A program made the translations under genes and the position numbers. Source: Bacteroidaceae bacterium (GTDB lineage: Bacteria > Bacteroidota > Bacteroidia > Bacteroidales > Bacteroidaceae). Taken from it: a stretch of DNA of 45,898 bases. Every line of letters starts with the position of its first letter. Within the stretch, counting starts at the first letter, position 1. A model generated the notes under the pieces. It ran no database searches, was not told the origin of the DNA, and was given only the letters and a program-made list of their open reading frames with translations. The DNA lies in assembly GCA_017469685.1 (NCBI GenBank), contig JAFUFW010000004.1:1-45898 (forward strand), in the 5' to 3' direction. This document shows positions 25,525 to 33,618 of the stretch, piece after piece.

Positions 25525-25565
25525 CAAAGATAATAAAAGATTAGGTATTAGGAATTAGAGATTAG
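25525..25565 (-). promoter_or_regulatory. Promoter of the CoA-transferase gene with CCTAATC-type repeats
   Basis: Read on the minus strand: repeated CTAATC-like units, CCTAATC, then TTTTAT, then TATCTTTG (25525-25532). The leader is about 95 bases and contains two small hairpins. Confidence 0.7.
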
Positions 25566-25619
25566 AGTTTTTTTTTCGTTTCCTACTATTTCGTAAAGTT
25601 CCAATATCTATTTCTCTTC

Positions 25620-27638
25620 TTACAGCGGGTCCACATCGAAGAAGATATGTGCTGAGGCGTACGCCTTTTGCTCAAGGAGCTGACTGCGAAGCTCCATGAG
25701 TTGTTTCTTCACCTCTGTTATCGGCAGCTTGCTCTCAAGCTTGAGCATTATACGGCGTATGAAGAGGTTATGGACGCGACCCACGGGCGGCTCATCGGGC
25801 CCAAATACTCGCGTACCCAACAGATGGCGCAGCTGCACTGTAGCCTCACGCGCCAGAGCTTCTATGGTATGCAACTGCCGGTGCTTGAAGTAGACCATCA
25901 CGAGGCGCGTGAAGGGGGGGTAGGCAAAACTTCTGCGCTCAAGCATCTGCTCTCGGTAGGCGGCATCGAAGTCGTTGGCGACGATATGGTTAATGACAGG
26001 TAAGTCAGTGGTCATCGTCTGAAGGATGACAGTTCCCTGACGCTCGCGACGGCCGGCACGCCCTGCCACCTGCGACATCATCTGGAACGCGCGCTCGTAG
26101 GCTCGGAAGTCAGGTTGATTGAGCATAGTATCTGCCGAGAGGATGCCTACGACACTGACGTTCTCGAAATCGAGACCTTTCGTCACCATCTGCGTGCCAA
26201 CGAGTATGTCGGTCTGCCCGCTGGCGAAGTCGTGGATTATCTTTTCGTAGGCTTGTCGCGTGGTGGTGGTGTCGAGGTCCATGCGTACGACGCGCGCCTC
26301 GGGAAACAGTTTCTGAATGTCGTCCTCGATACGCTCGGTGCCGAAACCGTGCTTGCCGAGGTCGGCACTCTCGCAGGCCGGACAGCGCGTAGGCACGGGC
26401 ACGGTGTAGCCGCAATAGTGGCAGGTCATCATGCTGGAGCGGGCATGAAGGGTCATAGGCACGTCGCAGCGCGGGCATGAAGGCACCCAGCCGCAGACGT
26501 GGCACTGCACCTGCGGAGCATAGCCGCGACGGTTCTGGAAGAGTATCACCTGCTGGCGGCTCTCGAGGGCAGAACGTATCTCCTCTATGAGACGCTGCGA
26601 GAAAGCACCAAGCATCAGTTTGCGCCGCCGCTGCTCCTTGACATCTACGATCTCTACCCTCGGCAGTTGCACCCGGCCGTAGCGCTCGGTAAGCTGGATG
26701 AGTCCATATCTGCCCGTGCGGGCCAGATAATAGCTCTCGAACGAAGGCGTGGCCGTGCCGAGGAGCGTCTGGGCGTGAGCCCTTGCGGCCATGACAAGCG
26801 CTACGTTGCGGGCATTGTAGCGCGGTGCAGGCTCCTGCTGCTTGAAGTTCACTTCGTGCTCCTCGTCGACAATAACCAGGCCAAGACGCTGGAAGGGCAG
26901 GAAGACGGACGAGCGCACGCCTACTATAATATCGAAGGGCTGCGCTGATAATTGCCGCTGCCATACGTGGGAGCGTTGTACGTCGGTGAACTTACTGTGG
27001 TAGACGCCAAGGCGGTCGCCGAAAACGGCCTGCAGACGATCTGTGAGCTGAGAGGTGAGCACTATCTCAGGCAAGAGGTAAAGGACCTGCTTGCCGTGGG
27101 CTATGGCTTCGGATATGAGATGTGTATATATTTCCGTCTTGCCCGATGAGGTGACACCCTGAAGCAGACAAACGGGATGTTCCTTCAACCGTTCCCTGAT
27201 GCCCAAGAGAGCAGCAGACTGGGCGGGGGAGAGAGAGGGGAGAGCCCCCTCCATCAAACAGGGGGAGTTCGTCGAAGCATCGAAACGACTGTAGGTAGAG
27301 CGAGTGAGTGGCTTCAGTTTTCCAGGCACAGCGGCCTTGAACACCTCTCCAACGGAACACATGTAATAATCTGCTATCCACTGCCAGAGGCTCAACTGGG
27401 TGGGCAGTATGCAAGGCACCTCGTCGACAATCTCGATGACGTCCTTAACGTTGACCGAAGGGTCGGCGGGCGGCATGTCGTGAAGTTTCACAATGATACC
27501 CGTAGTGCTTCGCTTGTTGCCGAAGGGCACAATAACACGACACCCTGCCTTTGCTTGCGGCTGCAAGTCTGCGGGCAGGGCGTAAGTGAAGAGGCCTTGA
27601 AGAGGCACCGGTATGATGACATCGACGAAGGCAGCCAT
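25620..27638 (-). CDS. priA: Primosomal replication-restart helicase PriA (short form)
   Basis: ATP-dependent 3'-5' helicase that reloads the replisome at stalled forks. Seen: the N-terminal 3'-DNA-binding domain (VDVIIPVPLQGLFTYALP), Walker A GVTSSGKTE at 161-169, the DEEH Walker B in VIVDEEHE, the cysteine-rich zinc segment (CHVCGWVPSCPRCDVPM to CPACESADLGKHGFGTERIE) and helicase lobe 2 with QVAGRAGRRERQG. At 672 residues it is short. Only about 50 residues separate the 3'-DNA-binding domain from Walker A, so the winged-helix domain (about 90 residues in E. coli PriA) has little or no room. A GC-rich repeat encodes residues 124-139 at that point. The reading frame is continuous. Confidence 0.93.
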   Translation of the reverse strand: MAAFVDVIIPVPLQGLFTYALPADLQPQAKAGCRVIVPFGNKRSTTGIIVKLHDMPPADPSVNVKDVIEIVDEVPCILPTQLSLWQWIADYYMCSVGEVFKAAVPGKLKPLTRSTYSRFDASTNSPCLMEGALPSLSPAQSAALLGIRERLKEHPVCLLQGVTSSGKTEIYTHLISEAIAHGKQVLYLLPEIVLTSQLTDRLQAVFGDRLGVYHSKFTDVQRSHVWQRQLSAQPFDIIVGVRSSVFLPFQRLGLVIVDEEHEVNFKQQEPAPRYNARNVALVMAARAHAQTLLGTATPSFESYYLARTGRYGLIQLTERYGRVQLPRVEIVDVKEQRRRKLMLGAFSQRLIEEIRSALESRQQVILFQNRRGYAPQVQCHVCGWVPSCPRCDVPMTLHARSSMMTCHYCGYTVPVPTRCPACESADLGKHGFGTERIEDDIQKLFPEARVVRMDLDTTTTRQAYEKIIHDFASGQTDILVGTQMVTKGLDFENVSVVGILSADTMLNQPDFRAYERAFQMMSQVAGRAGRRERQGTVILQTMTTDLPVINHIVANDFDAAYREQMLERRSFAYPPFTRLVMVYFKHRQLHTIEALAREATVQLRHLLGTRVFGPDEPPVGRVHNLFIRRIMLKLESKLPITEVKKQLMELRSQLLEQKAYASAHIFFDVDPL
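27221..27268. repeat. GC-rich palindromic element inside priA
   Basis: The coding strand reads CTCCCCCT, nine bases, AGGGGGC, then CTCCCC and CTCCCCCGCCC blocks. It is similar in make-up to the elements at 19646 and 19793. It encodes NSPCLMEGALPSLSPA, where the winged-helix domain would be expected. Confidence 0.6.
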
Positions 27639-27695
27639 CTGATTGCTGGAGTTGTCTTAGGGAGGGTTTATAAATTCTCTTATAAAACTAAAAAC

Positions 27696-28286
27696 TTAGA
27701 AGAAATAGTTGACACGAATCTGCCACTCTTTGTTCTTGATATCTATGTCATCAGCCACCTGATCATAGTAGTCGCGAACTTTACCGGCTTTGGAAAGCGG
27801 GATGCTATAGCTGGCTCCGAGTTCAAGATGCTTTAAGAGCCTCAGACCTGCACCCACGTTCCAGCTGATGAGATTGTGCTCGAACGTAGCCTTGAGACCT
27901 TCGCTGGTATAAAGTTTAGAGTTTCCGACATACCAGTCCCACTGTGGGCCTGTTGCCACATAAATCCCGAACTCGTCCGGGCCTATCTCCCAACGGAGGT
28001 TCACCGGCACACGGATATAGCTCATGTGCTTCTTTTCTGTTTCGCCCACCGTAGCTTTGTTCTGTACATAGAGCAGAGCGGCATCAACGCCGAGACCTAC
28101 CACAGGCAGCGTGGCCTTAAGCTTCGGTCCCACGAAGAAGCCTGAACAGTTATCACTCTTGTAGACGTCCTTAGAGAATGACATCTTATTGATGCTGGCA
28201 CCAGCCTCGACGCCAAAGTGAGTCTGGGCGTAAGTCATCGTAGCAGCAACCACTGACGCTGCTATGAACGTTAAGAACCTTTTCAT
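27696..28286 (-). CDS. Small outer-membrane beta-barrel protein (PorT-like)
   Basis: A 196-residue protein with a signal peptide ending at MTYAQ and alternating hydrophobic strands (FGVEAGASINKMSF, FFVGPKLKATLPVVGLGVDAAL, SYIRVPVNLRWEIG, LELGASYSIPL), ending in a terminal aromatic residue (IRVNYFF) as outer-membrane barrels do. It fits the OMP_b-brl_2/PorT-like family. It lies immediately downstream of the gldK-N block in the same direction and could be part of it, but barrels of this kind occur in many contexts, so a secretion role is only suggested. Confidence 0.75.
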   Translation of the reverse strand: MKRFLTFIAASVVAATMTYAQTHFGVEAGASINKMSFSKDVYKSDNCSGFFVGPKLKATLPVVGLGVDAALLYVQNKATVGETEKKHMSYIRVPVNLRWEIGPDEFGIYVATGPQWDWYVGNSKLYTSEGLKATFEHNLISWNVGAGLRLLKHLELGASYSIPLSKAGKVRDYYDQVADDIDIKNKEWQIRVNYFF

Positions 28287-28333
28287 AACAATATATAATA
28301 ATGTGTAAGCGACGTCAACAAGAATAGCTGCAC

Positions 28334-29434
28334 TTATCTGCGCTGTCGGCGGGCAGAGACTCGCGGAGCTGAGCCGCTGCTGACCTTGGCTTGCTTGGGC
28401 TCCTTAGCTGCTGAGGAACGGCGGGTAGAGGAGCTCTTCTCGCTCTTCTGTTCCTTTGAGCTGGCTTCGCTCTTAGATCTGCGAGTCGCCTTCTTTTCAG
28501 CGGCTTTGGCATCGGCATCGACGCTGGCGGTAGAGTCGGCAGCTGTGGGGGCATGCCAGATGCTGTTCTCGAAGTCCACGAGCTGTTGCTCGATACGCTT
28601 CTGCTCAGCAGTCATGGCAGAATCGGTCTTAGCATAGTTTGCCAGCACGCGGCCCTGCAGGTTGTTGGTCTTGTAGATCTTACCCTCGTAGCGGTTCATG
28701 GTGAAGTAGTCGTCGACCGTCATATTGGTGACGTTGTTGAAGTTAGAAGCCATGACAGGCATACGGGAGAGGTACTGGGCTACATCATCGTACTTGATCC
28801 AGAACAGGGGCTTGGGGGTTGCTGTGCCGGGTTCGTTATCGATAGACTCAAACTCATCGCCTTCCATAAGCACGGGGCAGAGTGCGGTCACGCGAGTCTT
28901 ATAGGTTGCAGAGCGCTGGTCGAAATAGCAGCTTTCCTTCATGTAGAATCGCGTCACCTGAGCAGAAGGAATATCGCTCTCGGGCACCGTGATGCGTCCG
29001 CCCTGCTCCTCGTAGTAGATGCGGTAGCGCTCAAGCAGCTCCTTGACGTTGGCCTTATCCTTCTCGTCGAACGACTCGTTGCCATCGAGTTTGTAGTTGT
29101 ATGCATTGATGCGCCCTGAGATGAAGAGGCGGAATAGATAGGTGAACAAATTCTGCTCCTTGCCGCGCGGTTCGACGGGGTAATAGAGAGGTGCATTAGC
29201 ATCCTTCAGCAAATCAAGCTGACGATAGATGTCACGACGCCATACAACGTCCTCTGGCATCTCGGCAGAAGTGGGGAAAGAGAGGGCTGCGCGGTCGGCA
29301 GTCTTCTCGGCGGCAGCTTTCTGCGTTGTGGCTGCCTTCGTGCTGGTAGGTGTCACAGTGCGACGCTTGGCTGGCTGTGCGTTCGAGCCAAGAGAGCACG
29401 CGAGAACGGTTATCAATATGCAGATGCGTTTCAT
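28334..29434 (-). CDS. gldN: T9SS ring component GldN/PorN
   Basis: Periplasmic protein that forms rings with GldK under the outer membrane in the type IX secretion system. A signal peptide (ending near LGSNAQ) is followed by a basic Ala/Thr-rich stretch, then the GldN domain from about 55 to 290 (EDVVWRRDIYRQLDLLKDAN at the start, LFTYLFRLFISGRINAYNYK in the middle, MTVDDYFTMNRYEGKIYKTN later). Residues about 295-366 form a Ser/Lys/Arg/Ala-rich tail outside the conserved domain. It is the last of the gldK-L-M-N genes, 18 bases after gldM. Confidence 0.92.
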   Translation of the reverse strand: MKRICILITVLACSLGSNAQPAKRRTVTPTSTKAATTQKAAAEKTADRAALSFPTSAEMPEDVVWRRDIYRQLDLLKDANAPLYYPVEPRGKEQNLFTYLFRLFISGRINAYNYKLDGNESFDEKDKANVKELLERYRIYYEEQGGRITVPESDIPSAQVTRFYMKESCYFDQRSATYKTRVTALCPVLMEGDEFESIDNEPGTATPKPLFWIKYDDVAQYLSRMPVMASNFNNVTNMTVDDYFTMNRYEGKIYKTNNLQGRVLANYAKTDSAMTAEQKRIEQQLVDFENSIWHAPTAADSTASVDADAKAAEKKATRRSKSEASSKEQKSEKSSSTRRSSAAKEPKQAKVSSGSAPRVSARRQRR

Positions 29435-29452
29435 ATCTATTTATTTCAATTA

Positions 29453-31018
29453 TCAATTTACAGTAACGTCCATGGCACCGTCGAGAGTACGCTCTACTCC
29501 GTCAGGTCCTATAGCTTTGATGCGCGTAATGAAAAAACGTTTACCGCGTGAGAGGCTGCGGAACATATTTTTTTGTCGGGAAGTGAACTCCGCAGAGTTC
29601 GACACCTCGGGAATGGCATTACCCATATTGTCGTAGAACACGGTCTCGAAACCTGTGACGCGGAAGGGTATGTTCAGCAGGCCATCGTCGACGGCTGCAC
29701 CCAGCACGTCAGTACTCATGAGCACCTGCTTAGAGAGCTTACCCCCCTTGAAACGGTTCTCGCCGCCTTGGCCATCGCTGTAGGCAATGAAAGCTGTCGG
29801 GTCGGGCAGCTTGCGGATGCGGAAGGTGAACTTACCCATTTCCTGCACGCGCCCTTCTGTCTGGGCCGACACGGTAATGACGGCTTCGCCGCCCACCTGG
29901 GTGGGGCGTGCCACATACTTGCCTTCGCCCTTTGGCGTAAGCCCGCCTCCACTCATTGTCACCTGCAGCTTATTGGCCGGCACGCCAGGCACGCTGACCG
30001 ACATGGGGTTGTCGTAACCTGCATAGAGCACGTTCATCAGGTCGGCCGAGACGGTGGCCGAGGGAGCCACTACGGTGTATTTCTGCTCGAAGTTGCGGCG
30101 TACGAGTTCGCCCTGGGCATTCATCATCTCGATGTAACCTACGAGGTTGAAATCGCCCGTACGGGAGCAAACTGTCTCGTAGATGCCTCGGTCGCTGTTT
30201 ATCTTCTGTCCGCCGATGTAGATGGTCGGGCGGTTGGTGGTGTCGACAGCGGCCATGAGGATCTGTGCGGTGAAGCGTCCGCCCTGCACGACCGTCTGCG
30301 ATGAAGGAATCACATAGGCGTTGAGCTCGTTGACGCGGATATCCTTGACGCCGATGTTGGATGCCAGGCCATGCAGCACCTCGCCCTCAGCATAGCGCAC
30401 GTCGCTCTGCAGCTTGGTGAGGAGCGTCACGGCGGCAGCCGTGGGCATCGACTCGAACATATACTCTTGCCAGTTCTTGCCGAGGGTGCGCACGCTCTGG
30501 GGCACGTCGGTAGAGAGGTTTGAGGCAATGATACGGCGCTGTGCGGAGTCTGTGACCATCTTCACGATGCGTTCGCGGTAGTCGTTGATGCCGTCGTAGA
30601 GGGCTTTGCCGCGGCCGGTGCCTGGTGCGAGCATGACGCTCGTAGCGGCTTCGAGGTCCTCGCGATTCTTGATGTCGGTGACGTCGCCGTCCTTGCCGTC
30701 GCTCTTCTTCACGATGAGCTTTTTCAGTTCTTCGGCGAAGTTGAACAGCGAGTCGGACATCGTCCTCACTTGCAGGGCCTTATCATACCATTCCTTAACC
30801 TTCTTAGGGTTGGCTTTCATCTGCTCCTCGAAGTCGTCATAGATACCTTCGTTGACAGCCGACGCGTTCTTAGTGGTAGTCTGCAGGCTCTTGTCGACGA
30901 GTGAGAAACCGTTGAGCACGTCGCTCGACACGTTGAGCGCGAGCATCGCCATGAGGACGACGTACATCAGGTTAATCATCTTCTGACGAGGAGATATAGG
31001 TCTTTTCTTAACGGGCAT
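29453..31018 (-). CDS. gldM: T9SS motor component GldM/PorM
   Basis: Inner-membrane protein with one N-terminal transmembrane helix (MINLMYVVLMAMLALNVSSD) that pairs with GldL helices in the proton-driven motor. The long periplasmic part of stacked Ig-like domains reaches to the GldK-GldN ring. At 521 residues it matches the family, and the N-terminal PVKKRPISPRQKMINLMYVV is characteristic. Its ATG lies seven bases after a 6-3-6 hairpin. It follows gldL by 89 bases. Confidence 0.95.
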   Translation of the reverse strand: MPVKKRPISPRQKMINLMYVVLMAMLALNVSSDVLNGFSLVDKSLQTTTKNASAVNEGIYDDFEEQMKANPKKVKEWYDKALQVRTMSDSLFNFAEELKKLIVKKSDGKDGDVTDIKNREDLEAATSVMLAPGTGRGKALYDGINDYRERIVKMVTDSAQRRIIASNLSTDVPQSVRTLGKNWQEYMFESMPTAAAVTLLTKLQSDVRYAEGEVLHGLASNIGVKDIRVNELNAYVIPSSQTVVQGGRFTAQILMAAVDTTNRPTIYIGGQKINSDRGIYETVCSRTGDFNLVGYIEMMNAQGELVRRNFEQKYTVVAPSATVSADLMNVLYAGYDNPMSVSVPGVPANKLQVTMSGGGLTPKGEGKYVARPTQVGGEAVITVSAQTEGRVQEMGKFTFRIRKLPDPTAFIAYSDGQGGENRFKGGKLSKQVLMSTDVLGAAVDDGLLNIPFRVTGFETVFYDNMGNAIPEVSNSAEFTSRQKNMFRSLSRGKRFFITRIKAIGPDGVERTLDGAMDVTVN

Positions 31019-31025
31019 ATAGGGC

Positions 31026-31088
31026 GCGGGCGTTGCCCGCAGTTTTATGTTTAAAGTTTAAATATTCATGAGCACGACCATTGGTCGT
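31026..31088 (-). promoter_or_regulatory. Pair of 6-3-6 hairpins in the gldL-gldM spacer
   Basis: On the minus strand ACGACC-AAT-GGTCGT (31074-31088) and GCGGGC-AAC-GCCCGC (31026-31040) flank an A/T-rich tract containing TTTAAACTTTAAACA. The second ends seven bases before the gldM ATG. Confidence 0.6.
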
Positions 31089-31107
31089 TGTGCTTTGCAG
31101 CGCGGGC

Positions 31108-32043
31108 CTAAACCTTCGGCATATTCACCGTCAGTGCTTCAATCATGCGGGCATATACGCCGTTGAGCTCTTCGATGTTCTTTGCCATCTTGTGTGTCTG
31201 GTCGGTAATCTGGTCGATAGTGCCCACCTGCTGACTGATGCTCTTGAGCTGCATCTCGTAGATGGTGTTGATGCCAGTGAGGGTGCGGTTGAGGTTCACC
31301 ATCTCCTCGCTCTCCTGCGTCATGCGGCTTGCCTGCTCGCGAACGCGGGTGAGCACCTCGGTGAGTTGAGAGAGCTGGTCGACGTATGCCTCGATGGCAT
31401 CCTCCACCTCGGGAGCGTTGGCTGCCTGAGCGTTGGCCAGCATGCCCTGTGCATCCTGACTGAGAGTTGCGCCCACGTTGGCTGCAGCCTGTGCGGCAGC
31501 GGCCAGGTTGGCAGCATCCTCGGCTGAGAGGCCTGCGCCTCCACCAACGTATCCGCCACCACCAACGATAGTCGTGCCGCCCTCAACAGCTTCGCCGCTG
31601 CCTTCAACAGGAGCTCCACCGCCGATTACAACAGTGCCGCCGGCAGGTGCGCCGCCACCGATAATCACGGTGCCGCCACCTGCACCTCCTGCTACTACAG
31701 GGCCACTGCCTGCCACGACGGTGGCTCCGCCGCCAGCTGCGGCAGCAGCTTGGGCTGCAGCCTTCAAGGCTTCAGCTTCTTCGAGGCTTACGAATTCGTC
31801 AGCAAGCTCTGCATCTACCTTAGCATCGAACGGACGGTCGAAGCCAGAGATGAAGAACACGAACACCTCGGTGCCCATACCTATGAAAAGCATCAGGTTG
31901 GCTCCGGGGATGTGAGTCAGTTTGAACAGTGTGCCGAGGATAACAACGGCAGCGCCCCATGAGTAGGCGTAGTTCATGAATGTCTGGCCGGGCACTGAAT
32001 CCATCCAGTGCTGCAGACGGGCTATGAGATTGAATTTAGACAT
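31108..32043 (-). CDS. gldL: T9SS motor component GldL/PorL with glycine-rich insert
   Basis: Inner-membrane protein with two transmembrane helices (about 24-41 and 47-68) in YSWGAAVVILGTLFKLTH and NLMLFIGMGTEVFVFFISGF; the Glu in TEVFVFF is the conserved membrane acid of the proton channel. A cytoplasmic coiled-coil tail begins near 175. Between them, residues 95-170 are almost only Gly, Ala, Val, Thr and Ile, with repeated GGGTVIIGGGAP-like units. The start is ATG at 32043 (MSKFNLIARL), not the GTG nine bases upstream. A 6-3-6 hairpin lies seven bases before it. Confidence 0.93.
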   Translation of the reverse strand: MSKFNLIARLQHWMDSVPGQTFMNYAYSWGAAVVILGTLFKLTHIPGANLMLFIGMGTEVFVFFISGFDRPFDAKVDAELADEFVSLEEAEALKAAAQAAAAAGGGATVVAGSGPVVAGGAGGGTVIIGGGAPAGGTVVIGGGAPVEGSGEAVEGGTTIVGGGGYVGGGAGLSAEDAANLAAAAQAAANVGATLSQDAQGMLANAQAANAPEVEDAIEAYVDQLSQLTEVLTRVREQASRMTQESEEMVNLNRTLTGINTIYEMQLKSISQQVGTIDQITDQTHKMAKNIEELNGVYARMIEALTVNMPKV

Positions 32044-32050
32044 ATTGTGC

Positions 32051-32065
32051 ACGGCCAGCGGCCGT
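32051..32065 (-). promoter_or_regulatory. 6-3-6 hairpin upstream of the gldL start
   Basis: Minus-strand RNA ACGGCC-GCT-GGCCGT, six base pairs, ending seven bases before the ATG, preceded by an A/T-rich CAAAATTCAAC tract. Confidence 0.6.
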
Positions 32066-32094
32066 AGTTGAATTTTGAATGTTTATAGAGCAAC

Positions 32095-33588
32095 TTATTT
32101 CTTTCCCTTATTCTTAATGCCGCTGGCATCACGAACCATTGAGCGGACACAGCGGAAGCCTATGTAGGATCGGGGCTGGTTCTGGTATTCGTATGTGCGC
32201 CAAGCCGAACGTATCATCGACTCCGGGTCTTTCCACGATCCACCGCGCACGCTCTTTTTCTTCAGGCGGTAGGGGTCTTCCTTGGCAGCGTTGTAGCGCA
32301 GCTCAGGGTTGAGGTCGCTCATGGCTTCTACGCCAGCCTCGGTGAAGACGGTCGAGGTCCACTCGGCCATGTTGCCAGCCATGTCGTAGAGGCCGTTGCT
32401 GTTGGCCGAGAAAATTCCGCACTTTGAGGTTATGAGCGATCCGTCCTTGGTGTAGTTGCCACGGTCGGGCTTGAAGTTGGCATAGAAGCAGCCCTTGTCG
32501 CTCTTGACGTCGGCGGCCTCCCAGGGGAACGGAGTTCCGTCCTTGCCGCGGGCAGCATACTCCCATTCTATCTCAGTTGGCAGGCGGTAGGGCTGCACGT
32601 CGGCCACGTTCTGTCCGAGACCTTTGGCCAGGAACTCAGTGCGCCAGCGGCAGAAGGCTGTAGCCTGCTCCCACGTCACACCGACGACGGGATAATCGTC
32701 GTAGGCGGGGTTGGAGAAGTATAGTCGCATATAGCGTTCGTTCTCTGCATTCTGGAAGTCGTTGACCCAGCATGTGGTGTCGGGGTACACATTTATTATA
32801 TATGTGTTCAGGAAGTCCCAAGGTCCAGAGAGCGGACGGGTGATGGTCTGACGCACAATCTTGCCGTCGTCGTCGATATATGCCGTGTCCTTCGAGATGA
32901 TGACGTCGGCCGTCGACACGGCATGGTCGGTGTTGAGGTCGCGCTCCTCGGGGTTGAGGCGATACTTACGCAGGGCTGCTGCGGAGTAGTCGTAGACCTC
33001 GTAGCGGTAGTTCATCTGGCTGGCATCAAGCATCTTGATCCCATCGATGGGGTGCACCACATAGACGCTCTCGATGGCGCGAGCCTCATCTTCTGTAGCC
33101 TTGCGCCAGGGAATGGCCTTGCTCCAGTTGAGGCGCGGAGTGATGGGATTACCCTCCTTGTCCTCCTCAATCTTGTAGGTCTCGTCACCGCCGAAGGCAG
33201 GGTCGGCCAGGCGCTCACGGATGATGCTGTCGCGCACCCACATGACGAACTGGCGATACTTGGCGTTGCTGACTTCTGTCTGGTCCATCCAGAAGCCGTC
33301 GACTGATATGTCGCGGCTGGGGAAGCCGGCGCCCCAGAGCGTGTCGCCCTCCTCAAAACCTACGCGCAGCGAGCCTTTCTGCACGGCAACCATGCCGAAT
33401 GGGGTCGACTCGCCAAAGGCTGTGCCACGCACGCCCGTCACCTCACCTCCCTGTGCCATGGCACCCGACTTGGCACCTGCGCAAGAGGCGAGGATTAAAG
33501 TGAAAAATGAAAGAGTGAAAAGTGAAAAATAAAAGAATCTTCCACCTTTCGTTCCATTGCCTTTCATTGTTAACATGCCTTTCTTCAT
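32095..33588 (-). CDS. gldK: T9SS lipoprotein GldK/PorK
   Basis: Outer-membrane lipoprotein that forms the periplasmic ring with GldN. The signal peptide ends in the lipobox LILASC. The formylglycine-generating-enzyme-like (SUMF1) domain that GldK shares is seen from MVAVQKGSLRVGF through FWMDQTEVSNAKYRQFV, RLPTEIEWEYAARGKDG and NMAEWTSTVF to the end, IGFRCVR. At 497 residues it has family length. The signal-peptide region (about 19-31) is encoded by a T-rich low-complexity tract. The gene is 30 bases after porP/sprF and 51 bases before gldL. Confidence 0.94.
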   Translation of the reverse strand: MKKGMLTMKGNGTKGGRFFYFSLFTLSFFTLILASCAGAKSGAMAQGGEVTGVRGTAFGESTPFGMVAVQKGSLRVGFEEGDTLWGAGFPSRDISVDGFWMDQTEVSNAKYRQFVMWVRDSIIRERLADPAFGGDETYKIEEDKEGNPITPRLNWSKAIPWRKATEDEARAIESVYVVHPIDGIKMLDASQMNYRYEVYDYSAAALRKYRLNPEERDLNTDHAVSTADVIISKDTAYIDDDGKIVRQTITRPLSGPWDFLNTYIINVYPDTTCWVNDFQNAENERYMRLYFSNPAYDDYPVVGVTWEQATAFCRWRTEFLAKGLGQNVADVQPYRLPTEIEWEYAARGKDGTPFPWEAADVKSDKGCFYANFKPDRGNYTKDGSLITSKCGIFSANSNGLYDMAGNMAEWTSTVFTEAGVEAMSDLNPELRYNAAKEDPYRLKKKSVRGGSWKDPESMIRSAWRTYEYQNQPRSYIGFRCVRSMVRDASGIKNKGKK

Positions 33589-33618
33589 ATATAATTTTAA
33601 AAATATTCAATTCTCAAT

